A DNA stretch of 64,000 bases from Rhizobiaceae bacterium (GTDB lineage: Bacteria; Pseudomonadota; Alphaproteobacteria; Rhizobiales; Rhizobiaceae). The notes beneath the pieces were generated by a model. The model saw nothing but the letters and a program-made list of their open reading frames with translations. It ran no database searches and was not told the origin of the DNA. Where the stretch lies: positions 107,520 through 171,519 of the forward strand of contig JANQMU010000016.1 of assembly GCA_028279875.1 (NCBI GenBank). Reading direction: 5' to 3'. Numbering within the stretch: the stretch's first letter is position 1; each line of letters opens with the position of its first letter. Below are positions 1 through 10,377 of the stretch, in pieces. The translations under genes and the position numbers were made by a program.

Positions 1-2
1 GC

Positions 3-515
3 TCGGACAGCGTGCTCAAGGCGATGAACCGGCGTCACACGGCCGCCGACTATTTGCGGCTGATCGAGCGGATTAGGCAGGCGCGTCCCGACATCGCGCT
101 GTCGGGCGATTTCATCGTCGGTTTCCCTGGCGAGACGGAGGACGATTTCGAGGCGACACTGCGGCTTGTCGAGGAGGTGCGCTACGCGCAGGCCTATTCC
201 TTCAAATATTCGCCGCGACCCGGCACACCCGGCGCCGACCGCCCGGACCACATTGCCGAGGACGTGAAATCGCAGCGGCTGGAACGGCTTCAGGCATTGC
301 TGCGCCGCCAGCAACAGCAATTCGCCGAACACTGTGTCGGCAGGACGATTGATGTCCTGTTGGAAAAGCCCGGACGCCGGGCGGGGCAGCTGGTTGGCCG
401 CTCGCCGTGGTTGCAACCGGTGATCATTGATGCAAAATCGTCGCAAATAGGTGACATTGTGCGTGTACGAATCAGCGGAACGGGAACGAATTCGCTTTTT
501 GGGGAACAGTTTTAG
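3..515 (+). CDS. miaB: MiaB, tRNA-2-methylthio-N6-isopentenyladenosine methylthiotransferase (C-terminal part)
   Basis: Only the last ~170 codons are inside the window; the frame is open to the left edge. MiaB is a radical-SAM enzyme that adds a methylthio group to isopentenyl-A37 of tRNAs reading UNN codons. The visible part holds the end of the radical-SAM barrel ([13 protein letters not shown] at the edge, then [13 protein letters not shown]) and a C-terminal TRAM RNA-binding domain (around [20 protein letters not shown]). The cysteine motifs that bind the iron-sulfur clusters lie outside the window. It precedes phoH by 29 bp, the usual alphaproteobacterial order miaB-phoH-ybeY-corC-lnt. 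Confidence 0.93.
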   Translation, partial: SDSVLKAMNRRHTAADYLRLIERIRQARPDIALSGDFIVGFPGETEDDFEATLRLVEEVRYAQAYSFKYSPRPGTPGADRPDHIAEDVKSQRLERLQALLRRQQQQFAEHCVGRTIDVLLEKPGRRAGQLVGRSPWLQPVIIDAKSSQIGDIVRVRISGTGTNSLFGEQF

Positions 516-544
516 CGCATGGGCACAGTCAGGAGTTCGACCAC

Positions 545-1597
545 TTGAGCACAACCGAGACGGTCAGCCGGAAACCCGGGAAAAAGGCCTCGGGCGCGTC
601 CGATACCACCCATATCGTTCTCACATTCGAAAACAATCGTCTCGCCAGTGAGCTGTTTGGACAGTTCGACCAGAACCTTGCCCTGATCGAGCAGAAGCTG
701 GGCGTCGATGCGCGGGCGCGCGGCAATCAGGTTTCCATTCAGGGCGACGAGATCGCCACCAACCAGGCCCGCAGGGCGCTCGACTATCTCTATGAACGGC
801 TGCAGGGGGGCGAGGACGTCGAAGCCTCCGACGTCGAGGGTGCCATCCGCATGTCGGTTGCTGCCGATGACCAGTTGATCCTGCCGACCATGGAGCGCCG
901 CGGAAAGATGGCGCTGGCGCAGATCGCCACCCGCAAGCGGACCATCGCCGCGCGCACGCCCGCCCAGGATGCCTATATCCGTGCCATGGAACGTGCCGAA
1001 CTGGTATTCGGCGCCGGACCGGCCGGCACCGGCAAGACCTATCTGGCAGTTGCCATCGCCGCGCAGATGCTGGAGCGCGGCCAGATCGAACGAATCGTCT
1101 TGTCGCGCCCGGCGGTCGAGGCCGGAGAACGGCTCGGCTATCTGCCCGGCGACATGAAGGAGAAGGTCGATCCCTATCTGCGGCCGCTTTATGACGCGCT
1201 CTATGACATGATTCCCGGCGAAAAGGTCGAGCGTGCCATCGCCGCCGGCGTGATCGAGATTGCGCCGCTGGCCTTCATGCGCGGCCGCACTCTGTCCAAT
1301 GCGGCCGTCATTCTGGACGAGGCGCAGAACACCACATCGATGCAGATGAAGATGTTCCTGACCCGGCTGGGTGAAAATGCGAGGATGATCGTCACCGGCG
1401 ACCCCAGCCAGGTCGATCTTCCGCGTGGCGTCAAGTCGGGGCTTGTCGAGGCACTGCATATTCTGCGCGACGTTGAGGGCGTGGTGACCGTGCGGTTCCG
1501 CGATACCGATGTCGTGCGCCATCCGCTCGTCGGCCGGATCGTCAAGGCCTATGATGCCGAAAACGCCATGATGTCCGACAGCGAGACACCGGATTAG
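545..1597 (+). CDS. phoH: PhoH-like ATPase (YbeZ)
   Basis: 350-residue P-loop ATPase of the PhoH/YbeZ family, thought to act with the neighbouring YbeY endoribonuclease in RNA and ribosome maturation. Walker A is GPAGTGKT at about residues 157-164 and Walker B is VILDEAQ at about 255-261, followed by the family's TGDPSQVDLP stretch. The start is a TTG at 545, chosen because AGGAG sits about nine bases upstream and no ATG fits the conserved N-terminus. Only two bases separate its stop from the ybeY start, so the two are almost certainly co-translated. Confidence 0.93.
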   Translation: MSTTETVSRKPGKKASGASDTTHIVLTFENNRLASELFGQFDQNLALIEQKLGVDARARGNQVSIQGDEIATNQARRALDYLYERLQGGEDVEASDVEGAIRMSVAADDQLILPTMERRGKMALAQIATRKRTIAARTPAQDAYIRAMERAELVFGAGPAGTGKTYLAVAIAAQMLERGQIERIVLSRPAVEAGERLGYLPGDMKEKVDPYLRPLYDALYDMIPGEKVERAIAAGVIEIAPLAFMRGRTLSNAAVILDEAQNTTSMQMKMFLTRLGENARMIVTGDPSQVDLPRGVKSGLVEALHILRDVEGVVTVRFRDTDVVRHPLVGRIVKAYDAENAMMSDSETPD

Positions 1598-1599
1598 GA

Positions 1600-2121
1600 A
1601 TGGGCAACGAAGCCCCGCCGGCAATTCACATACAAGTGGCGATCGAAAGCGATGGATGGCCGGCCGCCAATTTGCTGGAAGGATTTTGCGGTGACGTTAT
1701 CGCCGTCGTCGTCAATGTCCTGGTTCGGACGGAAGGTCAGCCCTTTCCGGACGGCGGCTGTGAATTGTCGCTGCTGTTCACCGACGATGCGGCGGTCTGT
1801 GCGATCAACCGGCGGTGGCGCGGCCAGGACCGGCCGACCAACGTCCTTTCCTTTCCCGCCGGTCCGGTCCGTCCCGGAACCATGCCGGGGCCGATGCTGG
1901 GTGACATTGCCTTTGCGCTTGAGACGGTCAGCCGCGAGGCCGTGGCGCTGCAGATCGCCTTTGACGACCATTTGACCCACCTGCTGGTGCATGGATTTTT
2001 GCATCTGATAGGTTATGATCACGGCGATGAGCGCGATGCGGAGACAATGGAAGGTCTGGAGACTCGCATTTTGGCGGCCCTCGACCTATCTGACCCCTAT
2101 GAAAATACCGATCCGGTCTGA
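1600..2121 (+). CDS. ybeY: Endoribonuclease YbeY (rRNA maturation factor)
   Basis: 173-residue zinc-dependent single-strand endoribonuclease involved in 16S rRNA 3'-end maturation and ribosome quality control. The metal-binding signature H-x3-H-x5-H is intact: His131, His135 and His141 in HGFLHLIGYDH. Length is slightly above the E. coli protein because of an N-terminal extension typical of rhizobial members. It sits between phoH (2 bp upstream) and the CorC-like gene (6 bp downstream), an arrangement conserved in alphaproteobacteria. Confidence 0.95.
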   Translation: MGNEAPPAIHIQVAIESDGWPAANLLEGFCGDVIAVVVNVLVRTEGQPFPDGGCELSLLFTDDAAVCAINRRWRGQDRPTNVLSFPAGPVRPGTMPGPMLGDIAFALETVSREAVALQIAFDDHLTHLLVHGFLHLIGYDHGDERDAETMEGLETRILAALDLSDPYENTDPV

Positions 2122-2127
2122 ACTGAG

Positions 2128-3333
2128 ATGAACGAGCATACCAGCGCCGCGGCGCCGGCGACGGTCGCCTCGCGGGATGCGGAGGCCGGCGACGACCCCG
2201 GAAGTCGACAACTTCCCGTACCGGTTTCAACGGAAGAAAGAAACGGCCAGTCCCTGTGGTCGCGGATCATCCGGTTCTTCCGCTCGTCCGATGAGCACAG
2301 CCTTCGCGAGGATCTGACGGACGCCCTGGCCGCCGAAAGCGCCTCGGGCACCGCCTTCACGCCCGAGGAACGGGCGATGTTGCACAACATCCTGAGATTG
2401 CGCGAGGTGCGGGTCGAGGATGTGATGGTGCCGCGGGCCGACATCCAGGCGGTGGATCAGAGCATCACGCTCGGCGAACTGATGGTTCTTTTCGAGGAAT
2501 CGGGCCATTCCCGCATGCCTGTCTATGACGACACGCTGGACGATCCGCGCGGCATGGTCCACATCCGCGATCTGGTCGCCCATTTCACCCGGCAGGCCCG
2601 CAATCGCCGCCGCGGCACGGCAAAGGGTCCGGCAGCCGCCAAGACGGCCAATGGAAACGGGGCCGTCAAGAAGGAGCGGGCGCCGAAGGCGGCCAGCCCG
2701 AATCTCGGACGCATCGATCTGAGCAAGACGGTCGAGGAGGCCGGGCTCATCCGCGACGTGCTGTTTGTGCCGCCCTCGATGCTGGCCTCCGATCTGATGC
2801 AGCGCATGCAGGCCATGCGCACCCAGATGGCGCTGGTGATCGACGAATATGGCGGCACCGACGGGCTGGTCTCGCTCGAAGACATTGTCGAGACCGTTTT
2901 CGGCGACATTGAAGACGAGCATGACGACGAGGCGGATATGATCAGCCGCGTGTCGGAGGACGTGTTCATTGCCGATGCGCGCGCCGAACTCGAGGACATC
3001 GCCAAGGCGATCGGCGGCGATTTCGTGGTTGGCGACAAGGGCGAGGATGTCGACACGCTCGGCGGGCTGATCTTCTCCACCCTCGGCCGCATCCCGGCTC
3101 GTGGCGAGGTGGTGCAGGCGCTGCCGAGTTTCGAGTTTCATGTTCTCGATGCCGATCCGCGCCGTATCCGGCGGGTCCGTCTCGTCCGCCGCCGCACCGT
3201 CGCGCGCCGCAGGGCGGTCAAGGCCGAAGTCAAGGACGCCGGTGCCGACTCCACCGCAAGCCATGACCGGGATGGCGCCAAAGCCAAGGCGCCGACCGGC
3301 GTCAAGCAGACGCAGACAGCCGAAGAGAATTGA
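2128..3333 (+). CDS. corC: CorC/HlyC-type CBS-domain protein (possible Mg/Co efflux accessory protein)
   Basis: 401-residue soluble protein with two CBS domains followed by a CorC_HlyC (transporter-associated) domain. CBS1 lies at about 93-150 (VEDVMVPRADIQ, SRMPVY), CBS2 at about 212-270 (ALVIDEYGGTDGLVSLEDIVE) and CorC_HlyC at about 278-365. There is no membrane-spanning region, so this is the short soluble CorC form rather than the DUF21 CNNM form. Oddities are a basic Ala/Lys/Arg-rich insert of ~55 residues between the CBS domains and a charged C-terminal tail rich in R, K and A. Family members are linked to magnesium/cobalt homeostasis; the exact role here is inferred from the family only. 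Confidence 0.88.
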   Translation: MNEHTSAAAPATVASRDAEAGDDPGSRQLPVPVSTEERNGQSLWSRIIRFFRSSDEHSLREDLTDALAAESASGTAFTPEERAMLHNILRLREVRVEDVMVPRADIQAVDQSITLGELMVLFEESGHSRMPVYDDTLDDPRGMVHIRDLVAHFTRQARNRRRGTAKGPAAAKTANGNGAVKKERAPKAASPNLGRIDLSKTVEEAGLIRDVLFVPPSMLASDLMQRMQAMRTQMALVIDEYGGTDGLVSLEDIVETVFGDIEDEHDDEADMISRVSEDVFIADARAELEDIAKAIGGDFVVGDKGEDVDTLGGLIFSTLGRIPARGEVVQALPSFEFHVLDADPRRIRRVRLVRRRTVARRRAVKAEVKDAGADSTASHDRDGAKAKAPTGVKQTQTAEEN

Positions 3334-3487
3334 GGTCGCAGGACTGCTCCGTCGGCGGCGGTTCGGGGCTGTGTTTGAACTCGCCCCGCTCTGGAGTAAT
3401 GTCGCCGCCCAACGGGACGTGGGCGATGATTCGATGCATTTGCTGCCATCAGATGATCCGATCTCATAACAGCCTGGGGGAGGGACC

Positions 3488-5071
3488 ATGGAGCGCCTGG
3501 CCGGCGGGATAATGCTCCTCTGGGGCATCAAAAGATGGCTGCTGGCCTTTGCGGCGGGTGCGCTGGCGGTGCTTTCGCTTCCGCCCTTCGATTTCTTTGC
3601 GATTCTCTTCGTTTCGTTCACGGTGCTTGTCTGGTTGCTCGATGGCGCCAGCGGACGGGCCGAAGCCGGATTTGTGCGGCGGCTTTCCCCGGCCTTCTGG
3701 ACCGGCTGGTGGTTCGGCTTCGGCTATTTTGTCGGCGGGATGTGGTGGCTTGGCAACGCCCTGCTCATCGAGGCACGGGAATTCGCCTGGGCACTGCCCT
3801 TTGCCGTGTTCGGACTGCCGGCGGTGCTGGCGGTCTTTTACGGGTTCGCGACGGCGCTCGCCCGCAGCCTGTGGTCCGATGGACTCGGCCGGATCTGCGC
3901 GCTGGCGCTGGGATTTGGACTGGCGGAGTGGCTTCGCAGCTTCGTTTTGACCGGTTTTCCATGGAACGCCATCGGCTATGGTGGGATGCCCGTCCCGGCA
4001 TTGATGCAAAGTGCGGCGGTCATCGGCCTGTTCGGTGTTTCGGCCCTGGCGGTGTTCGTCTTTTCCGCGCCGGCGCTGATCGCCACACGGCGCGGCGCGG
4101 TCCCCGGCCTCATCATCGCACTGGTCCTGTTGATCGCCCATATCGGCTTCGGATACTGGGTTCTGTCGCGCAGCGGTCCGGCCGCAGAGGGGGAGCTGGT
4201 CGTGCGGATTGTCCAGCCATCGATCGATCAGTCGAAAAAATGGGATGATGCGGAACGGACCCGGATTTTCGAATTGCTGATCGATCTCAGCCGCGATCCG
4301 AGGACCGGCCGGCTGCCGACCCATATTCTGTGGCCGGAAACCGCGGTGCCGTTCCTTCTGACCGGCAATCCCGGCGCGCTCGCCCGCATCGGTGAGGCGC
4401 TCCGCGAGGGGCAGACCCTGATCACCGGTGCGGTCCGGCAGGAAACGGCCGGCGCCGATCAGCCCGCCCGCTATTACAATTCGATTCTGGTCATCGACCA
4501 CACCGGACAGATCATCGCGGCGGCCGACAAGCAGCATCTTGTGCCGTTTGGCGAATATCTTCCGATGCGCTCGTTCCTCGAGGGGATTGGCCTCGGAATT
4601 GTCGCCAATGCGCCGGGCGCCTTTACCGCCGGCTCGCGACGGCGAACCGTGCCGGTGCCGGGCGGCCGGAATTTTCTCCCGCTGATCTGCTATGAGGCGA
4701 TCTTTCCGGATGAGCTTGCCGCGGACGGCCCGGCCGCTGATTTCATCGTCAATGTGACCAACGACGCCTGGTACGGGGCGACACCCGGACCTTATCAACA
4801 CTTTCGTCAGGCCCAGGTGAGAGCCGCGGAAACCGGCCTTCCGCTGCTTCGCGCCGCCAATAACGGTATTTCTGCCGTTACTGACGGACGGGGTCGGATA
4901 ATGGATGGTTTAGCACTGGATGTGGTTGGATATATTGATGTTGCGATTCCGGAAAAAATACAGAAAAGAGGAAATATTTGGTCTCCAATTGTATTTTTCT
5001 GGGCGATAATCGCTTTACTTTTGGTCGGGGCGGTCTATTCGCGCTACGGTTTTGTTCAAAGACGCAATTGA
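3488..5071 (+). CDS. lnt: Apolipoprotein N-acyltransferase Lnt
   Basis: 527-residue inner-membrane enzyme that adds the third acyl chain to the N-terminal cysteine of lipoproteins. The first ~230 residues carry several hydrophobic helices; the rest is a nitrilase-fold domain with the expected Glu-Lys-Cys triad: Glu284 (LWPETAVP), Lys348 (ADKQHLVPFGEYLP) and Cys401 (LICYEAIFPDE). The S. meliloti counterpart is the acid-tolerance gene actA, which lies beside phrR as here. The start is the ATG at 3488 preceded by GGGGGAGGG. The last ~60 codons are visibly more AT-rich than the rest. Confidence 0.95.
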   Translation: MERLAGGIMLLWGIKRWLLAFAAGALAVLSLPPFDFFAILFVSFTVLVWLLDGASGRAEAGFVRRLSPAFWTGWWFGFGYFVGGMWWLGNALLIEAREFAWALPFAVFGLPAVLAVFYGFATALARSLWSDGLGRICALALGFGLAEWLRSFVLTGFPWNAIGYGGMPVPALMQSAAVIGLFGVSALAVFVFSAPALIATRRGAVPGLIIALVLLIAHIGFGYWVLSRSGPAAEGELVVRIVQPSIDQSKKWDDAERTRIFELLIDLSRDPRTGRLPTHILWPETAVPFLLTGNPGALARIGEALREGQTLITGAVRQETAGADQPARYYNSILVIDHTGQIIAAADKQHLVPFGEYLPMRSFLEGIGLGIVANAPGAFTAGSRRRTVPVPGGRNFLPLICYEAIFPDELAADGPAADFIVNVTNDAWYGATPGPYQHFRQAQVRAAETGLPLLRAANNGISAVTDGRGRIMDGLALDVVGYIDVAIPEKIQKRGNIWSPIVFFWAIIALLLVGAVYSRYGFVQRRN

Positions 5072-5102
5072 CGTAAAACCCCTAAAATTGCATAGATAGG
5101 GT

Positions 5103-5129
5103 GTACAAGAGTAAAAGCTGGTGTTGTAC
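5103..5129 (+). promoter_or_regulatory. Inverted repeat GTACAA/TTGTAC upstream of phrR
   Basis: In the 92-bp AT-rich gap between lnt and the HTH gene, GTACAA (5103-5108) and TTGTAC (5124-5129) form a perfect 6-bp inverted repeat with a 15-bp spacer. The position suggests an operator for the following HTH regulator, which is known to be regulated in rhizobia, but I cannot match it to a published consensus. Confidence 0.3.
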
Positions 5130-5163
5130 CATTGCAAAACCTTCTACAGGGCGGGGAAGGTGA

Positions 5164-5661
5164 ATGGAATTACAGCATCGATATCGTCAATCCGTTACGG
5201 ACAATTACGGCATCCGTAGAAAGAAAACCATGACCACAATCGTAAACAAGAAGAAACCGAACCCTATCGATATCCATGTCGGTTCGCGCATACGACTGCG
5301 CCGTACCATGCTTGGTATGAGTCAGGAAAAGCTTGGCGACAGCCTCGGCATCACCTTTCAGCAAATCCAGAAATACGAAAAGGGCACCAACCGGGTCGGC
5401 GCCAGCCGGCTGCAGAACATTTCATCGATCCTGAATGTTCCGGTGTCATTCTTTTTCGAAGATGCGCCGGGCGATCCGACAACCGGCCAGCCGGGAATGG
5501 CGGAATCATCGAGTTCGAATTATGTCGTGGACTTCCTGTCTTCGTCGGAAGGGCTGCAGCTCAATCGAGCGTTCGTCAAGATCGAGGATCCGAAGGTCCG
5601 ACGCAAACTGGTCGATCTCGTCAAGGCGCTTGCCGCAGATAGCGAAAATTCTTCGTCCTGA
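5164..5661 (+). CDS. phrR: XRE-family transcriptional regulator of the PhrR/PraR group
   Basis: Cro/C1-type helix-turn-helix protein of up to 165 residues. The HTH covers about residues 40-95 (RIRLRRTMLGMSQEKLG, FQQIQKYEKGTNRVGASRL), the strongly conserved core of rhizobial PhrR (acid-induced, beside actA/lnt in Sinorhizobium) and its orthologue PraR, a repressor of quorum-sensing and surface functions. Two starts are possible: ATG 5164 with GGGGAAGG upstream, or ATG 5230 (MTTIVNKKKPNP), which matches the usual family N-terminus. The synteny lnt-phrR-metK supports the assignment. Confidence 0.85.
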   Translation: MELQHRYRQSVTDNYGIRRKKTMTTIVNKKKPNPIDIHVGSRIRLRRTMLGMSQEKLGDSLGITFQQIQKYEKGTNRVGASRLQNISSILNVPVSFFFEDAPGDPTTGQPGMAESSSSNYVVDFLSSSEGLQLNRAFVKIEDPKVRRKLVDLVKALAADSENSSS

Positions 5662-5797
5662 CTGGCCGGCCCATCGGGCCGCTGCACCGATATGAGCGAC
5701 AGCCCGGCCCGCCTGCAGCCGGATCGATGGCCGCGATGGCGGCCGTCGGGGCGTGATCGGATGCCGGCTTTCGACGATCGAAGCGCAATATCGGCTC

Positions 5798-5817
5798 ATA
5801 TCAAGATATATTTATAT
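5798..5817 (+). promoter_or_regulatory. 20-bp near-perfect palindrome upstream of metK, candidate SahR/SamR-type operator
   Basis: ATATCAAGATATATTTATAT is palindromic except for one mismatched pair. It lies 73 bp before the metK start. From memory it resembles the ATAAAGATATCTTTAT-like sites of ArsR-family SAH-responsive regulators that control methionine-cycle genes in alphaproteobacteria. No matching regulator gene lies in the window. Confidence 0.45.
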
Positions 5818-5889
5818 CGTTCTACGCTTGTCTTCCCGTCCCGATTTAAATAACAAGTCCGCGTCAGTTTGATTCCGGAGAGGCGGGAC

Positions 5890-7131
<1,242 letters not shown>

Positions 7132-7140
7132 TCGCACCGC

Positions 7141-7182
7141 GTCTTTTCGGCTGAAATGGGCTCTGAGAGCGAGCCGGAAGAC
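7141..7182 (+). promoter_or_regulatory. Stem-loop between metK and trmB covering the trmB ribosome site
   Basis: GTCTTTTCGGCT (7141-7152) pairs with AGCCGGAAGAC (7172-7182) apart from one bulged base, and the interior holds a smaller hairpin GCTC-TGA-GAGC. The GGAAG at 7176-7180, the likely trmB Shine-Dalgarno, lies in the right arm, so the structure could limit trmB translation or act as a weak processing or stop signal after metK. There is no U-run. Confidence 0.45.
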
Positions 7183-7187
7183 GACCC

Positions 7188-7886
7188 ATGCCGTCAGATC
7201 ATCCGCAACGGGCCACGGAAGCTTTCTTTGGCCGCCGGAAGGGCAAGGCGCTGAGCGCCCGCCAGGCCGATGGCATGCGGACGGTTTATCCGCAATACCG
7301 GCTGGACCTTGAGCGACCGCCGCCGGCCGATCCGCGGCAATTGTTCCCGGTCGATATTGCCGCCATCCGCCTGGAGATCGGCTTCGGCGGCGGCGAGCAT
7401 TTTCTGCACCGGGCCGCCGCCGAGCCGGGAACCGGCTTCATCGGCGTCGAACCATTCGTCAATGGCATGGCCAAATGCGTTGCCGCACTGGCCGCCGCGC
7501 CGCGGCCCAATGTGAAACTCCACGATGATGATGCGACCCGCCTGCTCGACTGGCTGCCGGCGGGATCGATCGACCGGATCGATCTGCTTTATCCCGATCC
7601 CTGGCCCAAGAAGAAACACTGGAAACGGCGTTTCGTCTCGCCGCGCAATCTCGACCGCATGGCCCACGTGCTGCGATCCGGCGGGCAATTCTGCTTTGCG
7701 TCCGATATCGACAGCTATGTCAACTGGACCCTGCTGCATTGCCGGGCCCATCCGGCCCTCGACTGGCAGGCGAATACGGCGGCGGACTGGCGCCTACCCT
7801 TCGCGGGCTGGCCCGGCACCCGCTACGAGGCGAAGGCCTTGCGGGAGGGGCGAACGCCCGCCTATCTGACATTTCGGCGCGCTTGA
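7188..7886 (+). CDS. trmB: tRNA (guanine-N7-)-methyltransferase TrmB
   Basis: 232-residue SAM-dependent methyltransferase that forms m7G46 in tRNA variable loops. Seen: the SAM-binding segment [16 protein letters not shown], the acidic GVEPF strand end, and the family hallmark [19 protein letters not shown] containing the catalytic Asp. The C-terminal [16 protein letters not shown] stretch is also typical. It lies 56 bp after metK and before rimP. Confidence 0.95.
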   Translation: MPSDHPQRATEAFFGRRKGKALSARQADGMRTVYPQYRLDLERPPPADPRQLFPVDIAAIRLEIGFGGGEHFLHRAAAEPGTGFIGVEPFVNGMAKCVAALAAAPRPNVKLHDDDATRLLDWLPAGSIDRIDLLYPDPWPKKKHWKRRFVSPRNLDRMAHVLRSGGQFCFASDIDSYVNWTLLHCRAHPALDWQANTAADWRLPFAGWPGTRYEAKALREGRTPAYLTFRRA

Positions 7887-7918
7887 TCGCTGTCCGGCAT
7901 CGGCCTGTGACAGACAGC

Positions 7919-7947
7919 TTGCATTTGCCCGCCCGGAAGCGTATATC
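7919..7947 (+). promoter_or_regulatory. Candidate sigma70 promoter for rimP-nusA-infB
   Basis: TTGCAT (7919-7924) and TATATC (7942-7947) are separated by 17 bp, giving a predicted transcription start near 7954. It lies just after trmB and before a terminator-like hairpin, so transcripts from it would run into an attenuator before rimP. Confidence 0.45.
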
Positions 7948-7973
7948 AGCGACAAATCTTGGTCATCGTGAAC

Positions 7974-8004
7974 AAGAGTGGGCCCCCGGGACCCGCTCTT
8001 TTTT
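7974..8004 (+). terminator. Intrinsic terminator / attenuator ahead of rimP
   Basis: A 9-bp stem (AAGAGTGGG with CCCGCTCTT, one G-U pair) with a 9-base loop is followed by a run of six U (7999-8004). It ends trmB transcription, and also sits ~20 bp downstream of the predicted promoter, so it may act as a leader attenuator of the rimP-nusA operon. Confidence 0.75.
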
Positions 8005-8080
8005 GTTGATTGGGATCAAGGAAAACGCAACGCCGATCGGATTGACTGGAACAACACTGTTGAGCGACGCCGACACTGCC

Positions 8081-8653
8081 ATGGAAAGGGATGAAGCCCG
8101 CCTGATTGTCGAGACCGGACTGGATGCCCGGATTGCCGCGATCGTGGAACCGGTCGTCAACGCCATGGATGCCCGGCTTGTGCGGGTGCGCCTGTCCGGC
8201 CAGAACGGGCTGACCCTGCAGGTGATGGCCGAGCGCAATGACGGGACGATGACGGTCGAGGATTGCGAGGCGCTGTCGCGGGCGCTGTCGCCCGTGCTCG
8301 ATGTCGAGGATCCGATCGACAAGGCGTATCATCTGGAAATATCGTCGCCGGGCATCGACCGGCCGATGGTGCGCCGCTCCGATTTTGAGCGATGGGCGGG
8401 TCATCTGCTCAAATGCGAAACCACGATCCTGGTCGACGGCCGCAAGCGGTTTCGCGGGGTGATCATCGGTGTTGACGATAATGCGTTCACCCTGCGGCGC
8501 GATCAGCCGGGGGAGGGTGAAAAGGCCGATATCCGCATTCCCTTTGACGCGCTGGCCGAGGCCAAACTGATCCTGACCGATGATCTCGTCCGCGACGCGC
8601 TGACGGCCGACAAGGCGGCGAAAGCGGCAAGACGGGAAGCAGACGAAACGTAA
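8081..8653 (+). CDS. rimP: Ribosome maturation factor RimP
   Basis: 190-residue protein for 30S subunit assembly, two domains: an N-terminal alpha/beta domain ([21 protein letters not shown] to about residue 85, including [13 protein letters not shown]) and a C-terminal SH3-like domain. The basic-acidic tail ([12 protein letters not shown]) is common in this group. The start is uncertain: ATG 8081 has no clear ribosome site, and in-frame TTG codons at 8060 and 8042 would add 7 or 13 residues. RimP-NusA-YlxR-InfB-RbfA-TruB is one of the most conserved bacterial gene strings. Confidence 0.92.
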   Translation: MERDEARLIVETGLDARIAAIVEPVVNAMDARLVRVRLSGQNGLTLQVMAERNDGTMTVEDCEALSRALSPVLDVEDPIDKAYHLEISSPGIDRPMVRRSDFERWAGHLLKCETTILVDGRKRFRGVIIGVDDNAFTLRRDQPGEGEKADIRIPFDALAEAKLILTDDLVRDALTADKAAKAARREADET

Positions 8654-8704
8654 AGACCCCAAAGGCGGCGGCCATGTCCGCGCCATGCCATAATGGAGAG
8701 CAAA

Positions 8705-10339
8705 ATGGCGGTGAGTGCAAACAGGCTCGAACTTCTTCAGATCGCCGATGCGGTGGCCCGCGAAAAGGCGATCGACCGCGAGATCGTGATCGATGCGATG
8801 GCCGACGCCATTCAGAAGGCGGCACGCTCGCGCTACGGTTCGGAATCCAATATCCGCGCCGACATCAATGCCAAGACCGGAGAGATCAAGCTGCAGCGTC
8901 TGCTTGAGGTCGTCGAGGCGGTGGAGGACTATTCGACACAGATCGCGATCGAACTTGCCCGCGACCGCAACCCGGAAGCGCAGATCGGGGATTTCATCGC
9001 CGAGCCGCTGCCGCCGATGGATTTTGGCCGGATCGCCGCCCAGTCCGCCAAGCAGGTGATCGTCCAGAAGGTGCGCGAAGCCGAGCGGGACCGCCAGTTC
9101 GAGGAATTCAAGGACCGAGTCGGCGAAATCGTCAACGGCACCGTCAAGCGGGTCGAATATGGCAATGTGATCGTCGATCTCGGCCGCGGCGAGGCCATCA
9201 TCCGGCGCGACGAACTGATCCCGCGCGAGAATTTCCGCTATGGCGACCGGGTGCGCGCCTTCGTCTATGACGTGCGCCGCGAGCAGCGCGGTCCGCAGAT
9301 CTTCCTGTCGCGCACCCATCCGCAATTCATGGTCAAGCTGTTCACCATGGAAGTGCCCGAAATCTATGACGGCATCATCGAAATCCGCTCCGTCGCCCGC
9401 GATCCCGGGTCCCGCGCCAAGATCGCCGTCATATCCAATGACAGTTCCATCGATCCGGTCGGCGCCTGTGTCGGCATGCGCGGCAGCCGCGTCCAGGCGG
9501 TGGTCGGCGAATTGCAGGGCGAGAAGATCGACATCATTCCCTGGTCGATGGATCCCGCATCCTTCATCGTCAACGCGCTGCAGCCGGCCGAGGTCGCCAA
9601 GGTCGTGCTTGACGAGGATGCCGAGCGCATCGAGGTCGTCGTGCCGGACGACCAGCTTTCGCTGGCCATCGGCCGCCGCGGCCAGAATGTGCGTCTTGCC
9701 TCGCAGCTTACCGGCTGGGACATCGACATCCTGACCGAGCAGGAAGAGTCCGAACGCCGCCAGAAGGAATTCAACGAGCGCACGGAACTCTTCATGAATG
9801 CGCTGAATGTCGACGAAATGGTCGGCCAGGTCCTGGCGTCGGAAGGTTTTTCGCAGGTCGAGGAAGTCGCCTATGTGGAGCCGGAGGAAGTGTCGTCGAT
9901 CGAAGGGTTCGACGAGGATACGGCCCAGGAGATCCAGAGCCGCGCCCGCGAATATCTCGAGGCGATCGAGGCCGATCTGGAGGACAGGCGCGTGGCGCTC
10001 GGGGTTGAGGACGAATTGCGGTCGATTCCCGGCATGACGACGGCGATGATGGTGGCGCTGGGCGAGGACGGCATCAAGTCGATGGACGATTTCGCCGGCT
10101 GCGCCGCCGACGATCTGGTCGGCTGGACCGAGCGCAAGGATGGCGAGACGACCCGCTATGACGGTCTGTTCTCGGCGCTTGAGGTATCGCGGGCCGATGC
10201 CGAACAGATGATCGTCGCCGCGCGCCTGGCGGCCGGATGGATCACCGAAGAGGATCTGATCGAGGCCGCCGAGGAAGAGGAGCCGGAAGACGGAGAAGCG
10301 GAAATGGCCGGTGAAACAAGCGAGGTGGCGCAGGCCTGA
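8705..10339 (+). CDS. nusA: Transcription termination/antitermination factor NusA
   Basis: 544-residue RNA polymerase-binding elongation factor. Domain order: N-terminal polymerase-binding domain (to ~130), S1 (~135-200, [21 protein letters not shown]), two KH domains (~205-345, including [16 protein letters not shown]), then two C-terminal acidic helix-hairpin repeats and an acidic tail. ATG 8705 ([18 protein letters not shown]) is preferred over ATG 8693 because GGAGAG lies at optimal distance and the family begins here. Confidence 0.96.
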   Translation: MAVSANRLELLQIADAVAREKAIDREIVIDAMADAIQKAARSRYGSESNIRADINAKTGEIKLQRLLEVVEAVEDYSTQIAIELARDRNPEAQIGDFIAEPLPPMDFGRIAAQSAKQVIVQKVREAERDRQFEEFKDRVGEIVNGTVKRVEYGNVIVDLGRGEAIIRRDELIPRENFRYGDRVRAFVYDVRREQRGPQIFLSRTHPQFMVKLFTMEVPEIYDGIIEIRSVARDPGSRAKIAVISNDSSIDPVGACVGMRGSRVQAVVGELQGEKIDIIPWSMDPASFIVNALQPAEVAKVVLDEDAERIEVVVPDDQLSLAIGRRGQNVRLASQLTGWDIDILTEQEESERRQKEFNERTELFMNALNVDEMVGQVLASEGFSQVEEVAYVEPEEVSSIEGFDEDTAQEIQSRAREYLEAIEADLEDRRVALGVEDELRSIPGMTTAMMVALGEDGIKSMDDFAGCAADDLVGWTERKDGETTRYDGLFSALEVSRADAEQMIVAARLAAGWITEEDLIEAAEEEEPEDGEAEMAGETSEVAQA

Positions 10340-10377
10340 GCGCTGCATTTGGCCGGCCGCGTGAAATCGGTGCGCCG

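Noticed and set aside
5662..5889. SAM riboswitch (SAM-II or related) in the metK leader
   Set aside because: I could not find the conserved pseudoknot segments of SAM-II; the only strong signal is the DNA palindrome at 5798-5817, better read as a protein operator. A covariance-model scan would settle it.
7946..10348. An 800-codon open frame on the minus strand opposite rimP and nusA
   Set aside because: It is an antisense artefact of GC-rich codon use: it lies exactly opposite well-recognised genes, has His/Asp/Arg-rich composition without any domain, and no ribosome site. The same holds for long antisense frames opposite infB, pnp, hyuA (both copies) and metK.
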